Assembly (NCBI GenBank): GCA_003213595.1
Contig: QCMR01000006.1
Span: 1-45,434 of the forward strand
Direction: 5' to 3'
DNA length: 45,434 bases
Source of the DNA: SAR86 cluster bacterium AG-422-E19
GTDB lineage: Bacteria; Pseudomonadota; Gammaproteobacteria; Magnimaribacterales; AG-339-G14
Made by a program: the position numbers and the translations under genes. Positions 26,769 through 36,250 of the stretch are shown here, piece after piece; the first letter of the stretch is position 1; each line of letters begins with the position of its first letter. Under the pieces are notes generated by a model. That model had not been told where the DNA came from. It made no database searches and saw only the letters and a list, made by a program, of their open reading frames with translations.

Positions 26769-28952
26769 ATGAATTTTTCAAAAATAGGAAGATATTTATT
26801 AATACCTTTTGCAGTCTTTGTAAGTTTTGTTCCTATTTTTGATCCCTTGAATGTTTTTTCAAGTTTAAGAAATACTGCCTTTGATTTGTTTCAAAATATC
26901 TCCCCAAGAGAGTCTATATCTTCAGATGCAGTAATAGTTTTAGATATTGATGAAAAATCTCTTTCTCAAATAGGGCAATGGCCATGGCCAAGAAGTGTTC
27001 TCGCAGATTTAGTCAACAAAACTTATCTTTCAGCCTCTCTTGGATTTGATATTGTTTTTGCTGAATTCGACAGAACAGGCTCAAATGAATTAAAAAAGCA
27101 GTACCAAAGTAACTCCTCTTTAATCGAAATTCTAAATAAAGTTCCAGATAATGATGATATTTTTGCAAATTCTATTAAAGATCATGGAACGGTAGTTCTT
27201 GGTGCTATACCAAGTAATACAAAAAGAAATGATTTTGTTATGAAATTTGGTCTTATTGAACAAGGTGACGATCCAAGAAAATTTTTACAAAAATACTCTG
27301 GCATACAAACAAATTTAAAAAATCTAGACGATTCTGCAACAGGAATAGGAAGTATGAGTATTGGAAATAATGATTCAATCATTAGGAGACTTCCTCTATT
27401 TGAAAATATAAATGGAAATCTGGTTCCGTCTTTATCTTTAGAAATCTTAAGGGTTGCCATAGGGGCAAGTACTTTTCAAATAAAATCTTCTAATGCTTCT
27501 GGGGAAAGTGCTTTAGGAGAAGAAACAGGCATAAATCACGTTAAATTAGGAAATTTAATCATCCCAACTAACGAAGATGGCTCTGCTTGGATTCATTACT
27601 CGAATAAACCTGTTAAAACAATTCCTATATGGGAGGTACTTAGTCCTAAGTACTCTCAAGCAGATTTTGAAGGGAAAATACTGATTGTTGGTACCAGTGC
27701 TCCAGGATTATTTGATTTAAGGTCAACACCGCTTGAAAATAATGTTCCTGGGGTAAATATAATCGCAAATTTAACAGATCAAATTCTTTCAGGTCAGTTT
27801 CTAAAGAGACCTGATTGGATATTTGGCATGGAGGTCATAACCGGATTATTTTTGGCACTTCTTATCACTTTTTTTATTCAATTTTTAGGTCCAATAGGAG
27901 GTTTATTTGTATTTGTGTTAGGAAATGGTATCTCTTCTTTTGGGAGTTTTTATATTTTTAACTCTTATAGCTATTTAGTTGATCCTGTATCCCCTCTTGT
28001 AATATGTCTTATTTGCTACCTGGTAGTAACGTTTTTTAATTTTCTTTTTACTGAGTTAGAAAGAAGCAAGGTAAGAAATGCATTTTCTCAATATATGTCA
28101 CCTGTAATGGTAGAGAAATTAGCTCAATCAAGCGAATCTCTTAAGCTTGGCGGAGAAAGAAAAGAAATGACCTTTCTCTTTTCAGACATTAGAGGATTTA
28201 CTTCTATCTCAGAGAAATACAAAGGTGACCCTGAAGCTTTGACTGACCTAATTAATAATTTATTAACTGTTTTATCCAATGAAATATTAAATAATCAAGG
28301 GACCATAGATAAATATATGGGAGATTGTATTATGGCCTTTTGGAATGCACCCTCTGAAGATCCAGAACATAGAGAAAAATCAATAGATGCTGCTTTTGCT
28401 ATGAGCAAAGCTTTGGAACAATTAAATAAAGATCTGAATAGATATGATGAAGATAAATTATCTGTGGGTATTGGAATCAACACAGGAGAATGTATTGTTG
28501 GAAATATGGGCTCCGATAAAAGATTTGATTATACTGTGCTTGGAGATGCAGTTAATTTAGCTTCTCGTCTGGAAGGACAATCAGGCAACTATGGAATGCA
28601 AATTATTCTTGGTGAAGGATCCATACAAGGTCTTTCCGAAGACAAATATTCTGTATGTGAGCTTGATTTGATTGCAGTGAAGGGAAAATCTGAACCTGTA
28701 ACAATATATACAGTATTCAATAAAGAGGACTCTGCGTTTACAGATGAAAGATTTCTATTAGAACATCAAGATTTTTTAAAGAATTATAGAAGTCAAAATT
28801 GGTTAAAAGCAAAAGAACATATTGATAAATATAGGTTTTCTAAAACTGAATTTACTTTATACTACTCGCTATTTTCAGAAAGGATTGATGAATTATCAAA
28901 ACAAACCCTGCCAAATGATTGGTCTGGAGTATTTATTGCGAAAACAAAGTAA
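26769..28952 (+). CDS. CHASE2-domain adenylate cyclase
   Basis: Membrane-bound class III nucleotide cyclase of 727 residues. An N-terminal helix (about 8-26) is followed by a periplasmic CHASE2 sensor (about 45-345) with the typical VIVLDIDEKSLSQIGQWPWPRS and GFDIVFAEFDR segments. Three or so membrane helices follow at about 355-425, then the catalytic domain. Both metal aspartates are present (D473 in FSDIRGF, D519 in MGDCIMAFW), as are the adenine-selecting lysine in DKYMGD and aspartate in TVLGDAVNLASRLE, plus the transition-state Asn and Arg. cAMP rather than cGMP is therefore expected. It senses an unknown external signal. The DUF481 gene overlaps its 3' end. Confidence 0.93.
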   Translation: MNFSKIGRYLLIPFAVFVSFVPIFDPLNVFSSLRNTAFDLFQNISPRESISSDAVIVLDIDEKSLSQIGQWPWPRSVLADLVNKTYLSASLGFDIVFAEFDRTGSNELKKQYQSNSSLIEILNKVPDNDDIFANSIKDHGTVVLGAIPSNTKRNDFVMKFGLIEQGDDPRKFLQKYSGIQTNLKNLDDSATGIGSMSIGNNDSIIRRLPLFENINGNLVPSLSLEILRVAIGASTFQIKSSNASGESALGEETGINHVKLGNLIIPTNEDGSAWIHYSNKPVKTIPIWEVLSPKYSQADFEGKILIVGTSAPGLFDLRSTPLENNVPGVNIIANLTDQILSGQFLKRPDWIFGMEVITGLFLALLITFFIQFLGPIGGLFVFVLGNGISSFGSFYIFNSYSYLVDPVSPLVICLICYLVVTFFNFLFTELERSKVRNAFSQYMSPVMVEKLAQSSESLKLGGERKEMTFLFSDIRGFTSISEKYKGDPEALTDLINNLLTVLSNEILNNQGTIDKYMGDCIMAFWNAPSEDPEHREKSIDAAFAMSKALEQLNKDLNRYDEDKLSVGIGINTGECIVGNMGSDKRFDYTVLGDAVNLASRLEGQSGNYGMQIILGEGSIQGLSEDKYSVCELDLIAVKGKSEPVTIYTVFNKEDSAFTDERFLLEHQDFLKNYRSQNWLKAKEHIDKYRFSKTEFTLYYSLFSERIDELSKQTLPNDWSGVFIAKTK

Positions 28953-29679
28953 ATTTATTCTTATTTTTGCTTTATTTTCATCTTCTTTTATCTATTCAGA
29001 AGCAATAGTAAATGTAGAAGATTTAAGAAGAGATGGAGAGAAAGGCTTTTTTGCTAACATCTCAGGATCTTTAAGTTTTTCCAGAGGAAATAGAAATAGA
29101 GATAGTTTTTCAATTCAATCATCTTTAGATTACAACATAGATGATTTAGAAACTTTTTTTGTTGTAAAAAGATCACAAAAAAAAATTAATCAAAGAAATT
29201 ATGACTCTGCGACATTGGCTCATTTGAGACTCAACTTTTTATTTGATAATGACCCAAGTTTAGAAACATATATCCAATACACCAAAAACCCATTTAGAAA
29301 ATTCAACAAGAGAGAATTAATAGGCTTAGGTGCGAGATTTACTTTAGAAAATAATTTTAGAGCAGGAATTGGAGTAATGAACGAAGATGAAGAGGATTTA
29401 TTAGGAATTACTGATAATACTTTAAGAGCTTCTTCATATGTTCATAGTGAATTTTTAATAAGTGAAAATATTGTCTTTGATTTATCAGCTTTTGTGCAGC
29501 CTGCGTTGAGTTCTTTTAGTGATTATAAAGCAACTCTAATTGGTCAATTTGATTTTCATGTAAATGATAATTTTAAAATTTCTCTTCAATACAATACTTT
29601 TTATGACTCAAAACCTCCTTCAAATGCTGTAAAAAAAGAAGAAGGATTTGCAACAGTTTTTTCGTATAATTTCAATTAA
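28915..29679 (+). CDS. DUF481 (YdiY-like) outer-membrane protein
   Basis: Predicted outer-membrane beta-barrel protein of 254 residues with salt- or acid-induced relatives. The ATG at 28915 lies within the cyclase 3' end (38-nt overlap) and gives a plausible signal peptide: basic residues Arg-Lys-Gln-Ser-Lys, hydrophobic core FILIFALFSSSFIYS and Ser-Glu-Ala. An ATG at 28822 is in frame but would put the signal in the middle. Features are repeated amphipathic strands, RFTLENNFRAGIGV, and the C-terminal PPSNAVKKEEGFATVFSYNFN region broken into the DUF481-like finish. No strong ribosome site is visible, so translation is probably coupled to the cyclase. Confidence 0.75.
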   Translation: MIGLEYLLRKQSKFILIFALFSSSFIYSEAIVNVEDLRRDGEKGFFANISGSLSFSRGNRNRDSFSIQSSLDYNIDDLETFFVVKRSQKKINQRNYDSATLAHLRLNFLFDNDPSLETYIQYTKNPFRKFNKRELIGLGARFTLENNFRAGIGVMNEDEEDLLGITDNTLRASSYVHSEFLISENIVFDLSAFVQPALSSFSDYKATLIGQFDFHVNDNFKISLQYNTFYDSKPPSNAVKKEEGFATVFSYNFN

Positions 29680-29684
29680 TTGTT

Positions 29685-30782
29685 ATGAATGGTTTTCTAA
29701 ATTTAATACTTGAAGTATGGAATCAAGATTTCCTTGGAATATCTATTGGTAATGTAGTCATTTCTTTAATAATCATAGTCAGTTCTTTGATTTTAAGAGC
29801 TTTGATTATTTCTAGAGTTTTCAAATTTTTAGAAAATTTAGCAAAAGAAACTGAAACAGAAGCAGATGATATTCTTCTTGAAACTCTTGAAAGGCCCATC
29901 GGTAATGTTCCCCTAGCATTAGGACTATATTTAATTATTGAGCTTTTACCTTTGTCAGGAATTGCTGATGTTTTTTTAACAAATACAGTCAAAGCTTTAA
30001 TTGCATATACAATATTTAGTGTTCTTACTAAAGCAATAGGACCAATTTTTGAACTTCTTGCTATAAAATCTTGGGTAACTGCAGCTTTATCCATGTGGTT
30101 AGAAAGATTTACGAGAGTTTTAGTATGGATTTTAGCGATTGCGATTATTTTAGATATATTTGGAGTTGAAATAGGTCCAATTATTGCCGGATTAGGATTG
30201 TTTTCAGTTGCTGTAGCATTAGGAGCTCAAGATTTATTCAAAAATCTAATCTCTGGAATTCTTATTATTGCTGAAAATAGATTTCAACCTGGAGACAGAA
30301 TCGAAGTTGATGGTAAGTTACATGGCATAGTTGAAACCATTGGATTTAGATCGACGATGATTAGACTTTTTAATACATCGCCTATGATAATTCCGAACAA
30401 AGATTTATCTGATGTTAACGTAACTAATCATGGAGAACTAAGGTATCGAAGAATTAAATGGCAAATCAATCTACTGTATTCAACATCTGTAGACCAATTG
30501 AAATCAATTTGTGATCAGATTAGAGAATTTATTAACAATGATAAAGAAGGGTTTGCAATAAATCCTGGACAAGAATCTTTTGCAAAAGCGGTCGAGTTTG
30601 GAGCAAGTTCAATTGATGTTGAAATTCTATGTTATTCAGCTGAAAGAGATTATTCTCACTATACAGACTTAAAGCAAAAACTTGTTCATAAAGTAATGGA
30701 AATCGTTAGAGAAAACGGTTCCGACTTTGCTTTCCCATCTAGATCAGTTTATGTTGAGTCTAGCCACGAAATAGAATCCTAA
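29685..30782 (+). CDS. MscS family mechanosensitive channel
   Basis: Small-conductance mechanosensitive channel releasing solutes upon hypo-osmotic shock, 365 residues. Four or so N-terminal membrane helices are followed by the pore helix with the Gly/Ala packing pattern GLGLFSVAVALGAQDLFKNLISG, then the beta domain segment QPGDRIEVDGKLHGIVETIGFRST and PNKDLSDVNVTNHG, all MscS hallmarks. The C-terminal alpha/beta domain runs to about 355. It follows the DUF481 gene by 5 nt and ends one base before the convergent K+ channel gene. Placement beside a cyclase and a cyclic-nucleotide-binding channel suggests a shared osmotic theme, which is inference. Confidence 0.94.
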   Translation: MNGFLNLILEVWNQDFLGISIGNVVISLIIIVSSLILRALIISRVFKFLENLAKETETEADDILLETLERPIGNVPLALGLYLIIELLPLSGIADVFLTNTVKALIAYTIFSVLTKAIGPIFELLAIKSWVTAALSMWLERFTRVLVWILAIAIILDIFGVEIGPIIAGLGLFSVAVALGAQDLFKNLISGILIIAENRFQPGDRIEVDGKLHGIVETIGFRSTMIRLFNTSPMIIPNKDLSDVNVTNHGELRYRRIKWQINLLYSTSVDQLKSICDQIREFINNDKEGFAINPGQESFAKAVEFGASSIDVEILCYSAERDYSHYTDLKQKLVHKVMEIVRENGSDFAFPSRSVYVESSHEIES

Positions 30783-30783
30783 G

Positions 30784-31812
30784 TTACCCAGTTCTATCTG
30801 CAGCACTTTGCTTTAAATCTTCAAATAAAGCTGGATATTCTTCAGTTAATTCATCTAAGGATTCTTTAGAAAGTTTTAATAGCTTAGCCTCCTCTAAAAC
30901 TGAAATAGTTGCATTTCTTTCCGCCTGACTAATTAAGCCAGTTTCTCCAAAATAATCTCCAGAGCCTAAAACGACAGGGTTTGCAATTTCAACCTGTACA
31001 CTTCCAAATTCAATTATATAAAGGGCATCTGCAATATCACCCTTTTCAAAAATAATTTGTTTTGCCGGTAAAACTAGAGGTTCCAGTTTGGAATTAATTT
31101 TAGTAATCGCTCCAATTGGAAGGTTTGAAAATAAATTTATTTCTGTAATAGCTTCTAGAGAAACTAAAAAATTTCTTTTTTGAATATCCTCATAATAAGC
31201 TGAAGCTAGAATTGCTGCAGGTAAAGCAAACATTGCAATACCTAAAAACATTGCAAAACTAGAAATGAGTTTACCTAAATCAGAGACAGGTGTTACGTCG
31301 CCATAACCCACAGTAGTCAGAGTCGCAATTCCATACCACATTGAATCTAATATATTTCCAAAAGCTTCTGGTTGAAGATCTTTCTCAAGAAAGTGAATTA
31401 CTACCGAAAAAATTAAAAGAAGAGAAAACACAACGATCTGAGTTCCTAAAATAGAAAGTCTTTGTTTCCATATTGTTTTTAATAAAGTGTTTGTTGGAAG
31501 TAATACTCTTAGTTGGCTAAAAATTGAATAGGCTCTAAAAATTCTAAAGATTCTTAAATCAAAAATACTAATAAACAAATAATTAAAAATAACGATAATA
31601 TCTATGAGAAGTAAGGTAGAAAATTTTCTCTCTTTAAAAATTCTAAAAATTGCTTCAAATATAAAAATACCAAACGAAAATAAAATAAAGTTTTCGGATA
31701 AAGTTAATAAATTATCGGATAATGGATATCCAGAAATTAGTATTTGATGGATGACATTTAGAATAATCAAATACCCAATGAAATCGTCAAAATACTTTTC
31801 AAAAACTTTCAT
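30784..31812 (-). CDS. Potassium channel with cyclic-nucleotide-binding domain
   Basis: Six-helix ion channel of 342 residues. Helices S1-S3 lie at about 10-85; S4 carries spaced arginines in DLRIFRIFRAYSIFSQLRVL (85-104). The K+ filter is TTVGYGD (166-172). After S6 a cytoplasmic cAMP/cGMP-binding domain (about 225-330) shows GDYFGETGL (E290) and the phosphate-binding arginine R299 in QAERNATI, the two hallmark ligand contacts. The layout is that of bacterial MlotiK1-type channels, which are opened by cAMP. A CHASE2 adenylate cyclase lies 2 kb away on the other strand. The 1-nt gap to MscS is convergent, so they are not one operon. Confidence 0.92.
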   Translation of the reverse strand: MKVFEKYFDDFIGYLIILNVIHQILISGYPLSDNLLTLSENFILFSFGIFIFEAIFRIFKERKFSTLLLIDIIVIFNYLFISIFDLRIFRIFRAYSIFSQLRVLLPTNTLLKTIWKQRLSILGTQIVVFSLLLIFSVVIHFLEKDLQPEAFGNILDSMWYGIATLTTVGYGDVTPVSDLGKLISSFAMFLGIAMFALPAAILASAYYEDIQKRNFLVSLEAITEINLFSNLPIGAITKINSKLEPLVLPAKQIIFEKGDIADALYIIEFGSVQVEIANPVVLGSGDYFGETGLISQAERNATISVLEEAKLLKLSKESLDELTEEYPALFEDLKQSAADRTG

Positions 31813-31891
31813 AATGGGGATTGATTCTATTAGAAAATTTACATAGAGTGAAATTTATATGTAAATTATATGTTGATTATAGGAGAAAACA

Positions 31892-32206
31892 TTGTTCGAA
31901 ATATATAAAGACAAATCAAAAAAATTTAGATTTAGATTAAAAGCTAAAAATGGTGAAATTATTTGTGCTAGTCAGGCTTACACTACTAAAAGCTCATGTA
32001 CAAAAGGTGCAAAATCTCTAATATTAAATTCTAAAAAGAAAAAATCCTTTAAAGTTTTAAAAAACAAAGCAGGAAAGTTTTTCTTTAATGTTATTGCAGG
32101 AAACAATAAGGTAATAGCTACTAGCCAAGGATATAAATCTGAAAGTTCACTAAATAAAGGGATTGAAAGCGTTCAAAAAAACGCGACTAAAAAAAACTTG
32201 TCTTAA
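31892..32206 (+). CDS. DUF1508 (YegP-like) protein with two tandem repeats
   Basis: A 104-residue protein made of two copies of the DUF1508 unit. The first copy reads FEIYKDKSKKFRFRLKAKNGEIICASQAY; the second reads FKVLKNKAGKFFFNVIAGNNKVIATSQGY. The start is a TTG at 31892, supported by AGGAG at 31881-31885 six bases upstream and by alignment of the first repeat to its very N-terminus. The protein is very basic (many Lys) with no signal peptide. The family is widespread but without an established function; stress-related roles have been proposed for YegP relatives. It diverges from the K+ channel gene and converges on the SLC13 permease with a 2-nt gap. Confidence 0.88.
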   Translation: MFEIYKDKSKKFRFRLKAKNGEIICASQAYTTKSSCTKGAKSLILNSKKKKSFKVLKNKAGKFFFNVIAGNNKVIATSQGYKSESSLNKGIESVQKNATKKNLS

Positions 32207-32208
32207 AA

Positions 32209-33975
32209 TTAACCCCAATAAAACATTATTGCGGGAACACTTATTAAGATGATAAGAATTTCTAAGGGTAATCCTACTTTCCAATAATCACCAAATTTAT
32301 AGTTTCCAGGAGCCATAACCAATGTGTTGCATTGATGGCCTATAGGCGAGAGGAATGCGCAACTTGCACCAATAGCCACTGACATTAAGAAAGGTTCAAT
32401 TGGTTGATTAATCTTATCTGCAAGAGATACAGCTAGAGGTGCCATAATCACTGCTGTTGCAGCATTATTGATAATATCTGATAAAAACATCGTAATTATC
32501 ATTATCAAAACTACAAGCCATATATAATCCACAGCTGAAGAAAGACCTGCTAAATAGGAAGAAACAGTGTCAGTAATTCCATAGGAAATCAAAGTATTTC
32601 CAATTGGAATCATTGCTGCTAATAAAATAACAACAGGCCAATCTATATGCCTATAGACACCCTCCCCAGTCAATAACCTTGTGCTTACAAAGCCTATAAC
32701 GCAAATTAAAAAAGCTACCACGATAGGAACATAGTTAAAGATCACCAACAACAAACAAATAGCAAATAATCCAAATGCTATAAATATTTTAGTTGGATCT
32801 CTTGCAACATCGAATTCTCTTTGCCACAAGGGCATTAAGCCAGCTAGCTCAAGTTTTTCTGAAATATTATTTTTTTCACCTCTATTCGCAATTAACAAAA
32901 CATCGCCTACCTTGAAAATTTCATTTGATAGTCTAAATCTAAATTTTAAACCTCTACGCCATAACCCAAGCAAAGATAATTCTCCTCCAATAAGTCGCTT
33001 AAAGTATTGATATTTTCGTCCAATCAATCTTGATTTAGGGACAATAATGGCTTCGATGCCTCCTAGATCATCTATAGAGGTAAGATCATTTTCAGAATCA
33101 ATGTCTAAACCAAATTCTTGTTGAATATCCGCAACCATATCAGGATTTATTTTCAAAATGAGAATTTGGCCTTCATATAGTTTTTGGTTGCCATGTATTT
33201 CTATTTTCTTTCCGTTTTCATCAATTTGGCCCATTAATGCAGTATCTGTATCCAATTCTTGACGAAAATCTAATGCTCTTTTATCAATAAGCTTGCTATT
33301 TTCAGTAATAACCATTTCTACAAGATAATCTTCAAGTTCTATTAATGGATTATTTTCTGAATTTATTGGTCTTTGTTTGATTAACCTCCAACCAATAAGA
33401 GCAATAAATAAAATTCCTAAAATGCTTACTGGAATTCCTGCAAAAGAAAAATCAAAAAAAGCAAAATCTTTATCTGTGAAATCATTTCTAAATTCAGAAA
33501 TGATTATATTGGGCGGAGTACCGATTTTTGTATTCATCCCACCTAGAATAGAAGCAAAAGAAAGAGGAATTAAAAATTTTGACGGATTCCAATTCATCTT
33601 TTGACAGATTCCTAATGTGATTGGTAGAAGCATTGCCATAGCGCCAATGTTGTTCATGAAAGATGAAAGAATTGCTGCAAAAAAAGTTATAGAAATCATA
33701 AATTGAATTTCACTATTAGCATAAGCTTGCATTTTCCTGCCTATGACAGAAATAAAGCCTGATCTTTCTAAACCCTTACTAATCAATAGTACCAAGGCAA
33801 CTGTAATTACTGCAGGATGAGAAAAACCTTCAAAAGCTTCTTCAGGCTGAATATAACCAAGTAAAACAAAAACAGATAAAATTCCTAAGGAAATAGCATC
33901 GTAGCGCCATCTACCCCAAATAAAAAATCCAACCATTAGGATTAAAAGACCTAATATGATTATCTGATCAAACAT
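32209..33975 (-). CDS. SLC13-family permease with RCK-C (TrkA-C) domains
   Basis: Anion or dicarboxylate/sulfate symporter of the DASS type, 588 residues. Around 10-12 membrane helices are split by a cytoplasmic insert (about 210-395) that contains two TrkA-C-like domains, for example QLYEGQILILKINPDMV and EIFKVGDVLLIANRG. Membrane signatures include MNNIGAMAMLLPITLGICQKM with the SILGGMNTKIGTPPNIIIS hairpin and a mirror-image set at the C-terminus (NNAATAVIMAPLAVSL, GHQCNTLVMAPGNY). The start directly abuts the stop of the DUF1295 gene with no spacer, so it is the last gene of the P450 operon. Substrate unknown; sulfate or C4-acids are common in the family. Confidence 0.9.
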   Translation of the reverse strand: MFDQIIILGLLILMVGFFIWGRWRYDAISLGILSVFVLLGYIQPEEAFEGFSHPAVITVALVLLISKGLERSGFISVIGRKMQAYANSEIQFMISITFFAAILSSFMNNIGAMAMLLPITLGICQKMNWNPSKFLIPLSFASILGGMNTKIGTPPNIIISEFRNDFTDKDFAFFDFSFAGIPVSILGILFIALIGWRLIKQRPINSENNPLIELEDYLVEMVITENSKLIDKRALDFRQELDTDTALMGQIDENGKKIEIHGNQKLYEGQILILKINPDMVADIQQEFGLDIDSENDLTSIDDLGGIEAIIVPKSRLIGRKYQYFKRLIGGELSLLGLWRRGLKFRFRLSNEIFKVGDVLLIANRGEKNNISEKLELAGLMPLWQREFDVARDPTKIFIAFGLFAICLLLVIFNYVPIVVAFLICVIGFVSTRLLTGEGVYRHIDWPVVILLAAMIPIGNTLISYGITDTVSSYLAGLSSAVDYIWLVVLIMIITMFLSDIINNAATAVIMAPLAVSLADKINQPIEPFLMSVAIGASCAFLSPIGHQCNTLVMAPGNYKFGDYWKVGLPLEILIILISVPAIMFYWG

Positions 33976-34842
33976 TTACTTAAACAAAGAGGGAATTAAA
34001 GCAGGAGTTTTCTTCATGTACTCCTCGTAGTCTGGTCTTCTTTCCAAACTTCTATTATCCATCATTGGTATCGAAGCAAAAATAAACATGGCAAACATAG
34101 ACAAAGGACAGATAATGAGCCAGAAATTATCTAAAGACTGAGATAAAGAGAAACCGAATAAACCGAACCAAAATAAAATCTCTCCTAAATAATTTGGGTG
34201 GCGACTATATTTCCATAGTCCTTCATTCATAGTTAACGAAGCATTTCTCTCGTCGGCTTTAAATGAGTGCATTTGTTCGTCAGAAACATGTTCCAATAGA
34301 ACAGCTAAGATTGTGAAAATACAAAAAAACCAATCCACAAAAGATACTGGCTGGTCGTTTATGGTGATTGCAAAATATAAAGGGAACAAACAAATATTTA
34401 CCATTAAAGTTGGAAAAAGATGTATTCCAAAAAAGTTAATAAATAATTTAAATCGTCCAAAGGTTTGATAAAGGTTAATGTAACGGAAATCTTCTTTTTC
34501 TAAACCAGGCCAAGTTTTTAACCAATTCCAAGTTAAACGAATTACATAATAAGTTACCGGAATACCTATTAAAAGAAACCTTAACTTGGAAGACTCATCA
34601 ACTTCAGGATAAATTATTAAATAAATGAATATTGGAAGTGGAATTACAGACCAAAAAGGATCATACAAACTGGAATTTTTATAAATAACGCTGAAAATAA
34701 ATATAACTATTGTAGCGACTGTATGAGCTAGAAGGATATCAAACCATAGATAGCCAAGATCAAAATATACTAAAGAAAGATATCCGAATAATATTGAGAA
34801 AAAATAAGCAAAAAAACAAACTATCAAACTTTTTGTATACAT
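33976..34842 (-). CDS. DUF1295 family protein (steroid 5-alpha-reductase fold)
   Basis: Integral membrane protein of 288 residues with about seven hydrophobic helices. The C-terminal signature GLWKYSRHPNYLGEILFWFG and the later RRPDYEEYMKKTP are diagnostic of DUF1295, related to 3-oxo-5-alpha-steroid 4-dehydrogenases and isoprenylcysteine methyltransferases. In that superfamily this region binds the cofactor (NADPH or SAM). It starts 5 nt after the P450 gene and ends exactly where the SLC13 permease gene begins. Its company with a P450 hints at modification of a sterol, polyprenoid or fatty substrate, but no direct evidence fixes the reaction. Confidence 0.85.
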   Translation of the reverse strand: MYTKSLIVCFFAYFFSILFGYLSLVYFDLGYLWFDILLAHTVATIVIFIFSVIYKNSSLYDPFWSVIPLPIFIYLIIYPEVDESSKLRFLLIGIPVTYYVIRLTWNWLKTWPGLEKEDFRYINLYQTFGRFKLFINFFGIHLFPTLMVNICLFPLYFAITINDQPVSFVDWFFCIFTILAVLLEHVSDEQMHSFKADERNASLTMNEGLWKYSRHPNYLGEILFWFGLFGFSLSQSLDNFWLIICPLSMFAMFIFASIPMMDNRSLERRPDYEEYMKKTPALIPSLFK

Positions 34843-34847
34843 TAGAT

Positions 34848-36221
34848 TTATTTTTTTGGAGTAAAACTTACAGGTAATTCTTGAATTGCGTTCACAAAGT
34901 TATTGGGAGTGAAAACAATATCTCCTGATTGAGTCATATCTGGAAATCTTTCAAAGATCTTTTCGTAAACCACTTCAAGTTGCATATTAGCTGTATGTTT
35001 ACCTAAACAAAGATGTCTTCCATATCCAAAGGATAAATGTTTTTTTGCATTTTCTCTTCTAATGTCATACTTGTCTGGATTCTCAAAAATTTCAGGATCT
35101 CTATTGGCTGCTCCATACCATAGAGATATTTTTTCATTTGGTCCTATTTTTTGATCGCCTATCTGCGTATCGACCTTGGTAGTTCTCCTCATATAGGAAA
35201 CAGGATTCGCCACTCTAATAGATTCATGAACCATATTGGGGATCATAGAACGATCATTTAATACTAATTCTTTTTGATCTTGATTTTCTGAAAGTAAATT
35301 CATTGTGCCACTGATAGAGTTCCTTGTTGTGTCGTTTCCTGCAAAAATTATTAATAGCCAAGACCCATCTAAATATTCATTAGGAAGTTTTTCTCCATCT
35401 ATTTCAATATTTGCAATCGCAGAAAGTAAATCATCTTTTGGAGATTTTCGTCTTTCCTCTAAAACATATCTGCCATAAGAAAACATCTCATTTATCATAT
35501 TTGTAAACATTTCAATCATTGCTGGATCCGGTGCTGCTTGATTTTGCTCTTCGGTAAGACTGATATCATTATTCTGAACTGCTTGAGTGGCAGCAATCAA
35601 TTGCGCCATTTCTAAAAATTTCATCCATTCTATTATTTTTGGTCGATCTGCTTCAGGTACACCCAACATCTCACATAAAGTAAACATTGGCAGTTCCGCA
35701 GAAACACTTTCTACTAAATTACAGCTTCCTAGTGGAGCAATTGCGTCTAGTAATTGATCAACTTTAATTTCAACTTTTTTTCTTAAATTACTTACATACT
35801 TTGGATTAAAAAAAGCCATATGAGGATTTCTCATATTCAAGTGCAATAAACCATCCAAGCTCAACATATGATCCATTGTGGATCTGTAAAGTGGAGTATC
35901 ATCCATAGAAGTAAATCCGTGTGTAAGAGTAGTCCCGCCTGCAAGTTGTGAAGAAAATATCTCTTGGTTTTTTGAAACGAATTCTATATCTCTATATTTA
36001 GTCAAAACCCAAAAACCTGGCTCTGTATCCTCTGGCCCTGTCTTATGAAAATATACAGGAGCTTGTTTTCTTAACTCTGCAAATTTCTCGTATGGCTGAC
36101 CTTTTGTAAACATAAAAAGATCGGTTAAATCGAAATCTCGTTCGAAAGAATATACTTCCTCGTACTTGGGAGAATTTATTTCTACATATGGTTGTGAATC
36201 GCTGTTTAACTTTAATGACAT
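34848..36221 (-). CDS. Cytochrome P450
   Basis: Soluble bacterial heme monooxygenase of 457 residues. The oxygen-binding I-helix motif is FAGNDTTRNSISG, the K-helix ExxR is ESIR, and the heme loop is FGYGRHLCLG with the thiolate C405. The stretches around the I-helix (N-x-TTRNS) and VSYMRRTT resemble the actinobacterial CYP124/CYP125/CYP142 group, which hydroxylates sterol side chains and methyl-branched lipids; this is a by-eye resemblance. It needs ferredoxin and reductase partners not present here. It is the first protein gene after tRNA-Arg (29 nt) and heads the P450/DUF1295/SLC13 run. Confidence 0.93.
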   Translation of the reverse strand: MSLKLNSDSQPYVEINSPKYEEVYSFERDFDLTDLFMFTKGQPYEKFAELRKQAPVYFHKTGPEDTEPGFWVLTKYRDIEFVSKNQEIFSSQLAGGTTLTHGFTSMDDTPLYRSTMDHMLSLDGLLHLNMRNPHMAFFNPKYVSNLRKKVEIKVDQLLDAIAPLGSCNLVESVSAELPMFTLCEMLGVPEADRPKIIEWMKFLEMAQLIAATQAVQNNDISLTEEQNQAAPDPAMIEMFTNMINEMFSYGRYVLEERRKSPKDDLLSAIANIEIDGEKLPNEYLDGSWLLIIFAGNDTTRNSISGTMNLLSENQDQKELVLNDRSMIPNMVHESIRVANPVSYMRRTTKVDTQIGDQKIGPNEKISLWYGAANRDPEIFENPDKYDIRRENAKKHLSFGYGRHLCLGKHTANMQLEVVYEKIFERFPDMTQSGDIVFTPNNFVNAIQELPVSFTPKK

Positions 36222-36250
36222 AATTTTATTTTACTTAATTTTTGAAAAAA

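Noticed and set aside
29723-30094. 123-codon open frame on the minus strand
   Set aside because: It is antisense to the MscS gene, with biased Ser/Lys composition typical of a shadow frame and no start signal.
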